Source: Halogeometricum limi
GTDB lineage: Archaea; Halobacteriota; Halobacteria; Halobacteriales; Haloferacaceae
Direction: 5' to 3'
DNA: 64,000 bases
Assembly: GCF_900115785.1 (NCBI RefSeq)
Contig: NZ_FOYS01000006.1
Coordinates: 124,001-188,000 of the forward strand
Part shown: positions 60,701-64,000 of the stretch, piece after piece
How the letters are laid out: the number at the start of each line of letters is the position of its first letter
Position numbering within the stretch: the stretch's first letter is position 1
Translations under genes and position numbers: made by a program
Notes under the pieces: model-generated
Told to the model about the DNA's origin: nothing
Databases searched by the model: none
The model's input: only the letters and a program-made list of their open reading frames with translations

Positions 60701-61056
60701 TGACGCAGACGCCGACTGCGACGTCGACGCCAACCGTGACGCCAACACCGACTGCGACGCCGACCGCAACCCCGACGCGGACGCCGGTGATGACGCAGAC
60801 GCCCGTCGCACTGACCGAGGCGGCGGCGACGCCCGCGACGACGACAGAAACGGGAACGAAGACGTCCGCGACGACGACCGAGGCGCAGACGGCGAACGCG
60901 GCGAACGCGACGGACTCGTCCTCGTCTTCCGGAGGCGAGGCGAGGACGCCCACCGTCACCGGGACGGGCGTCCCCGGGTTCTCGCCGGTGACCGCCGTCG
61001 TGGCACTCGGCGCGGCGACGTTGCTCGTCGCGAGGCGGCGTCGGACCGGCGGATGA
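57766..61056 (+). CDS. Subtilisin-like serine protease (S8) with PGF-CTERM tail
   Basis: A 1096-aa secreted protease. Signal peptide (about 5-28), Thr-rich linker, propeptide-like module (about 140-205), then the S8 domain with catalytic triad D239 (VAVIDVEQF), H273 (GGHGTATAE) and S545 (GTSAATPHTAGV); the oxyanion Asn is N355 (SAGNS). Inserted beta domain at about 380-490. A C-terminal beta-rich region of about 330 residues with Asn-Xaa-Thr/Ser glycosylation sequons is followed by long Thr-Pro linkers and the sorting end VPGFSPVTAVVALGAATLLVARRRR (PGF-CTERM, archaeosortase-type anchoring). Surface-anchored protease, active on external proteins. Confidence 0.93.
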   Translation: MHSRAVLAAVAVVLVVVAGVGAPVVSALGPTATQTATETVTTAETEGQTRTTTPATATPQRTATATPRRTATSTLERRTATRTPSDGEPVARDSKPAKSADDASTAARRKVADALLAASESRASHDVATTSTVTSEEANERSIVVELDERRIRDGRAAAVRVLGGGAVTAHGRYVEATATREELLALAAEPSVSYVRQPARPVSFAGSDGTTEAVETARLESLHARGYGGENVTVAVIDVEQFDLDNPALDGRVVATRDYTGTGIDTASTGGHGTATAELVAETAPNASLVLVRVDSYFDFRRAVDWVEQNTSTDVVSMSLGWYNVGPLDGTSEMDRLINGSVENGTSWVVSAGNSAGGHHWNGTWTDPDGDGRLNVNGSREYFTLEGDTSLTVWAQWNDWENRTEDYDVYLYDDPDVENATPIADSRNLQSGRGTPTEYLSGSVSSQPTTLYLTVEAADANGTSDFDVFLNGEFEFASSSTDARSLTLAATNPRAVTVGAYDQADGTLESFSSRGPTIDGRVKPDVVAADNVSSSAYGRFYGTSAATPHTAGVLATLLDANRRLTPEALKTNLTESARPRGGTPDNRTGYGAVDASRAVAGLGTYDLPPDGRLRYDGDYRLDTGGSATPNSLVVDAANVTLDGDGETFAAAEGDAVLTATRNATTLSVRDLTLTNRAVGVAAANLTTLELANVTAETDTALAVSNVSAVSLTNVSPADAPSFDLTGENLSLGLDRSDAPPNRSRLSAAPNVTFAAVNATSQTNVTNASDTSDAATATVTLRYDESYANESTVAVWTNAGGAWNETNASVDTAANTATVTASENGTYGVYAVGEPGADVPSSVALDTEVDTATATNATVANVGRATLTVLDADVVGPAADQFAVVDAPKNRTVEPGTTLDVRVRYAPNATGDHAATLSVTTAELGVLTVEIDGTAAVAATPTPTPTPTPTPEPTATSEGSSGGSSSAPPPAPAPTPEPVTQTPTATSTPTVTPTPTATPTATPTRTPVMTQTPVALTEAAATPATTTETGTKTSATTTEAQTANAANATDSSSSSGGEARTPTVTGTGVPGFSPVTAVVALGAATLLVARRRRTGG
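60570..60800. repeat. Low-complexity repeats encoding Thr-Pro linkers
   Basis: Repeated ACGCCGAC/ACTCCCACGCCG-type units encode the TP-rich stalk that spaces the protease from its membrane anchor. Confidence 0.7.
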
Positions 61057-61075
61057 GACGTCGGAAACGAGACGA

Positions 61076-61486
61076 CTATCGAACCGGACGCTCCGTCGCC
61101 GAGGGGTCGGCCAACGCCTCGGAGAGTTCGACCGACTCCGCGTCCGCCGCCGCGTCGTCGCCGAACACCGCGCCGGGAACGGTGACGACGACGGCGTCGC
61201 CGACGCCGCGAAGTCGTCGATACGGAATCCTGATGCCCGCGGCGCCCACCGAGAGGTTCGGGAACCGGGATTCGTCGACGCCGTCGACGAGCAACGCCGA
61301 CGCCCGTTCGGCTTCGAGGTCGACGGCGAACCCGGCGACGTCACCGAGGCGATAGCCGTCGCGGGTGAACACCGGACGCCCCTCGAACTCCGAGAGCACC
61401 GTTCCGCGGTTCGGGTGTGCCTGCGCCTGCGTCTGCATCTGCGTCCGTGACGCCGAGTCGAGCGTCGTATCCGGGTCGGCGACCAT
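61076..61486 (-). CDS. PRC-barrel domain protein
   Basis: A 136-aa protein. The start at 61486 was chosen because a TTTTATC box lies about 28-30 nt upstream (leaderless). The core GRPVFTRDGYRLGDVAGFAVDLEAERASALLV and AGIRIPYRRLRGVGDAVVV is a PRC-barrel beta-barrel, the fold used by RimM and by archaeal cytoplasmic and photosynthetic proteins. Residues before about 30 are Gln-rich and disordered, and the C-terminus is acidic (AAADAESVELSEALADPS). Probable cytoplasmic protein that binds RNA/ribosomes or proteins such as CdpB-like division partners; not certain. Confidence 0.82.
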   Translation of the reverse strand: MVADPDTTLDSASRTQMQTQAQAHPNRGTVLSEFEGRPVFTRDGYRLGDVAGFAVDLEAERASALLVDGVDESRFPNLSVGAAGIRIPYRRLRGVGDAVVVTVPGAVFGDDAAADAESVELSEALADPSATERPVR

Positions 61487-61573
61487 CTCGACGGGACGTG
61501 CCCACTCAGAGACGATAAAACAGTTGGAACTCCGACGGGAAAAGTTCAAACGGTGGTCCGCCGAATCGCCCGC

Positions 61574-62536
61574 ATGGACGTCTCACAGGCCGCCGCGACG
61601 TGCGACGAGGTGGTCGAGGCAGTCGGTGCCGCGGTCATCGCGGACCGCGACTTCCTCGAAACCGTCTTGACCGGTGTGCTCGCCCGGGGTCACGTCCTCT
61701 TAGAGGACGTCCCCGGAACCGGAAAGACGCTGACCGCCCGGAGCGTCGCCGCCGCCCTCGGCCTCTCGTTCTCCCGCATCCAGTTCACGCCCGACCTCCT
61801 CCCCGCCGACATCACCGGGTCGAACGTCTACGACGAGACGGCCGGTGGATTCGACTTCAACGCCGGACCGATATTCGCGAACGTCGTCCTCGCCGACGAG
61901 ATAAACCGCGCGCCGCCGAAGACGCAGGCCGCCCTCCTCGAAGCGATGGGCGAGGGACAGGTGACCGTCGACGGCGTCACGCACGAACTGCCGGACCCGT
62001 TCTTCGTCATCGCGACGCAGAACCCCGTCGAACAGGAGGGGACGTTCCGCCTGCCGGAAGCCCAGCGAGACCGCTTCGTCGTCAAGACCGAACTGGGGTA
62101 CCCCGACCGGGCGGGAGAGCGAGAACTCGTCGACAGGCGGGACGACCGGACGCGACGCGCACCGACCGTCTCTCGCGTCGTCGGCGACGGTCAGGTGACC
62201 GCCCTCCGGGCCGTCCCCGAGACGGTTCGCGTCGACGGCAAACTCCGCGACTACGTCGTCGACCTCGGTCGGGCGAGTCGCGAGGACTCCCGCGTCGCCG
62301 TCGGCGTCTCGCCGCGCGGCGTTCAGCGCCTGTTCGAGGCCGTCCGCGCCCGCGCCGTGATTCGAAAGCGAGACTACGTCGTCCCGGACGACGTGAAAGC
62401 GGTCGTCCCCGCGGTGTTCCGACACCGACTCGTCCTCACCTCCGACGCCCGCGTCCGCGGCGTCGACCCTCTCGACGTGGTGTCGGACCTCCTCGACGAC
62501 GTTCCCGTTCCCGCCGTCGCGTCCGCGAGTCGGTGA
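61574..62536 (+). CDS. MoxR family AAA+ ATPase
   Basis: A 320-aa AAA_3 ATPase. Walker A is EDVPGTGKT, Walker B is VVLADEINR, sensor-1 is FFVIATQNPVEQEGTF and the MoxR-specific LPEAQRDRFVVKTELGYP follows, with a C-terminal lid (GVSPRGVQRLFEAVRARAVI). The start ATG 61574 is about 29 nt after GGGAAAAGTTC. MoxR ATPases act as chaperones for maturation of metal or membrane complexes with DUF58 and von Willebrand partners. None of these follow here; the next gene is a convergent SprT-like gene 47 bp away. Confidence 0.92.
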   Translation: MDVSQAAATCDEVVEAVGAAVIADRDFLETVLTGVLARGHVLLEDVPGTGKTLTARSVAAALGLSFSRIQFTPDLLPADITGSNVYDETAGGFDFNAGPIFANVVLADEINRAPPKTQAALLEAMGEGQVTVDGVTHELPDPFFVIATQNPVEQEGTFRLPEAQRDRFVVKTELGYPDRAGERELVDRRDDRTRRAPTVSRVVGDGQVTALRAVPETVRVDGKLRDYVVDLGRASREDSRVAVGVSPRGVQRLFEAVRARAVIRKRDYVVPDDVKAVVPAVFRHRLVLTSDARVRGVDPLDVVSDLLDDVPVPAVASASR

Positions 62537-62583
62537 GCGACGCACGGAGGAAGCGACGCCCGGACGCACGGATGAAGCGACGC

Positions 62584-63189
62584 TCACTCCCGTTCGTCGA
62601 CGGTCAGGTTCGCCGCACAGCAAGAAGAGACGTAGTCGTCGTGTCGCCGGACCAGTTTGCACGCGCGATACCGCCGAGCGACCACCTCCTCGCAGGCCGC
62701 ACAGGAGAGGACGTACGCCGCGGGGGCGAACCGCCGGACGCGAATCGGCGCGTCGACGGCCGCGGCGCGTCGCTCGAACCGCGGACCGTGGTCCGTCGTC
62801 CCGAACCGCTGGAACTCTTCGACGTGGACCAACTCGTGTCTGAGCGTCGCCGTCCACTCTGCCTCCGAGAAAGCGTCGAACGCCGCCCACGTCAGCGAGA
62901 CGGTACAGGTCGGCACGTCGCCGTCCCAGTCTCGCTCCTCGCCGACCACCGCACCGTCGATTCGCGGGCGTTTGACGGCCGCCGCGCGACGCTTCGCGCG
63001 GGTCGACACCTCCCACTCGACGCGAGAGAGGTCCACCGCGAACGCGTCCGTCTCCGCGACGCGTTCGCAGTACGCCCGCGACCACGCGCAGAGTTCCTCG
63101 TGCGTCGTTATCGCGTCGAACGCGACCGACGCGTCAAAGACGAGCCTCGTCGACCCCGCCGGCGCGTCAGAACCTCCCTCGCCAGTCAC
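62584..63189 (-). CDS. SprT-like zinc metallopeptidase-domain protein
   Basis: A 201-aa protein, start GTG 63189. The zinc motif LRHELVHVEEFQRFG (HExxH) followed by TDHGPRFERRAAAV is typical of SprT/Spartan-like proteases. A C-terminal zinc ribbon contains YVLSCAACEEVVARRYRACKLVRRHDDYVSSCCAANL with three Cys pairs. Spartan relatives cut DNA-protein cross-links, which would suggest a DNA-repair-related role, by analogy. The upstream in-frame region is Arg/Ser-rich and was rejected. A divergent M20 hydrolase gene starts 86 bp away. Confidence 0.82.
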   Translation of the reverse strand: MTGEGGSDAPAGSTRLVFDASVAFDAITTHEELCAWSRAYCERVAETDAFAVDLSRVEWEVSTRAKRRAAAVKRPRIDGAVVGEERDWDGDVPTCTVSLTWAAFDAFSEAEWTATLRHELVHVEEFQRFGTTDHGPRFERRAAAVDAPIRVRRFAPAAYVLSCAACEEVVARRYRACKLVRRHDDYVSSCCAANLTVDERE

Positions 63190-63243
63190 TGCCCGGGTCG
63201 TCTCGTCGGGGCGACAAATCCGTTTGGGTCGCCGCAGACAGTC

Positions 63244-63252
63244 GATTGATAA
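63244..63252 (+). promoter_or_regulatory. BoxA-like element for the M20 hydrolase gene
   Basis: GATTGATAA centred about 27 nt before the ATG at 63275, consistent with a leaderless transcript. Confidence 0.5.
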
Positions 63253-63274
63253 CCCCCCGCACTCCACCCACAGT

Positions 63275-64000
63275 ATGAACGTCTCGTCTGACCGACTCCG
63301 CGACGACATCGAAGCGAACGCCGCGTTCGGCGAACTGGCCACCGACGAGGGTCGGGGCCGAACCGTCCTCACGGGAAGCGACGCGAACGCCGACGCCCGC
63401 GACTACTTCGTCTCGCGCCTCGAAGACGCCGGACTCGACGTCCGCGTGGACAGCGTCGGGAACGTCGTCGGCCGGTGGACGCCCGACGCCGCCGACCCCG
63501 ACGCCGCACCGGTCGCCGCGGGGAGCCACCTCGACTCCGTCCCCGAGGGCGGCATCTTCGACGGGCCACTCGGCGTCTACGCCGCGCTCGAATCCGTTCG
63601 GACGATGCAAGACGAGCGTGTCGAACTCGCTCGGCCGGTCGAAGTCGTCTGCTTCACCGAGGAGGAGGGCCAGCGGTTCGCAGGTGGCCTCCTCGGGTCG
63701 TCCGTCGCCTCGGGCCTGGTCGAACTCGACGACGCCCTCGCACTCACCGACGACGACGGCGCGACGCTGGAATCGGCGCTCGAAGAGATGGGCTACCGCG
63801 GTGAGGGTCTCGTGGACGCCAGCGAGTGGGACTCGTGGCTGGAACTGCACATCGAACAGGGGACGCGACTCGAAGACGCCGGGATTCCGGTCGGCGTCGT
63901 CACGGACGTGACCGGTATCTTCCACTGCGAGGTGGAGATACGAGGCGAAGCGGACCACGCCGGAAGTACGCCGATGCCCGGCCGGAGAGACGCCCTCGCG
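63275..64000 (+). CDS. Zn-dependent M20 amidohydrolase (HyuC/AmaB-like), 3' end outside window
   Basis: The visible 242 codons are the first part of a Zn-dependent M20/M28-type hydrolase of the N-carbamoyl-L-amino acid hydrolase/allantoate amidohydrolase family. VAAGSHLDSVPEGGIFDGPLGV holds the first zinc His and bridging Asp; VEVVCFTEEEGQRF has the catalytic Glu pair; LELHIEQGTRLEDAG gives another zinc His; and VEIRGEADHAGSTPM begins the dimerisation domain. These enzymes hydrolyse N-carbamoyl amino acids, ureido acids or allantoate in the cytoplasm. The gene continues past the window. Confidence 0.92.
   Translation, partial: MNVSSDRLRDDIEANAAFGELATDEGRGRTVLTGSDANADARDYFVSRLEDAGLDVRVDSVGNVVGRWTPDAADPDAAPVAAGSHLDSVPEGGIFDGPLGVYAALESVRTMQDERVELARPVEVVCFTEEEGQRFAGGLLGSSVASGLVELDDALALTDDDGATLESALEEMGYRGEGLVDASEWDSWLELHIEQGTRLEDAGIPVGVVTDVTGIFHCEVEIRGEADHAGSTPMPGRRDALA

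Noticed and set aside
58513..61344. A 943-codon frame on the - strand over the protease
   Set aside because: Arg-rich mirror of the TP-rich and Asp-rich protease coding region; no recognisable domain.
1..64000. CRISPR arrays, rRNA, tRNA, replication origins, complete insertion sequences
   Set aside because: No regularly spaced repeats, conserved RNA segments, ORB-like origin repeats or intact transposase genes were seen on either strand.

Overview
The window is a piece of a haloarchaeal chromosome, most like Haloferacales (genus not determinable here). The evidence is high GC, strongly acidic proteins, Tat lipoprotein signals, DUF1616 and small CPxC zinc-finger families, a PGF-CTERM tail, and many leaderless genes whose start codon lies about 25-31 nt downstream of a TATA-like BoxA.

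Layout. 1-3920: TetR regulator (cut by the window edge), an atypical SDR, an MFS transporter and a small winged-helix regulator. 4233-31969: a large, mixed-strand surface-glycan island. It holds an FG-GAP repeat protein, a Wzx-type flippase, three GT4 and two GT2 glycosyltransferases, a heparinase II/III-like lyase, DUF1616 and GT-C-like membrane proteins, three alkaline-phosphatase-superfamily (sulfatase-like) enzymes, two paralogous right-handed beta-helix proteins, a CBM6 lipoprotein with a Gly-Tyr-rich tail, a Gfo/Idh oxidoreductase and a UDP-sugar epimerase. A dead vapBC pair and a small lipoprotein sit inside it (15.8-16.7 kb). The likely joint role is making, modifying and trimming an acidic, possibly sulfated or uronate-containing surface polysaccharide.

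32106-37954: MsrA, zinc-finger protein, class V aminotransferase, small membrane protein, zinc alcohol dehydrogenase, large Tat lipoprotein. 38067-46017: a fatty-acid/acyl-CoA block (acyl-CoA ligase, two acyl-CoA dehydrogenases, ACAD11-type phosphotransferase, AsnC-like regulator, SDR) interrupted by a deleted ABC transporter remnant and an intact vapBC pair with a palindromic operator. 46371-51183: aldo/keto reductase, repeat lipoprotein, an 860-bp stretch with no convincing gene, a membrane protein joining nine extracellular calcium-type repeats to a cytoplasmic winged helix, and another SDR. 51391-64000: receiver-PAS-GAF histidine kinase, MacB-type permease with an exported partner, a lipoprotein next to a PGF-CTERM subtilase, PRC-barrel protein, MoxR ATPase, SprT-like protein and an M20 amidohydrolase cut by the window edge.

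Most notable: (1) the TSP3-repeat/TM/winged-helix protein at 48601, a candidate one-component calcium or surface sensor; (2) short leader ORFs, often at a leaderless position, ending in a stop-start overlap with the main gene; (3) the glycan island combining lyase, sulfatase-like and beta-helix proteins; (4) the lipoprotein/subtilase pair sharing a propeptide-like module; (5) an ABC ATPase/permease deletion chimera. All family assignments come from reading motifs; no database search was run.
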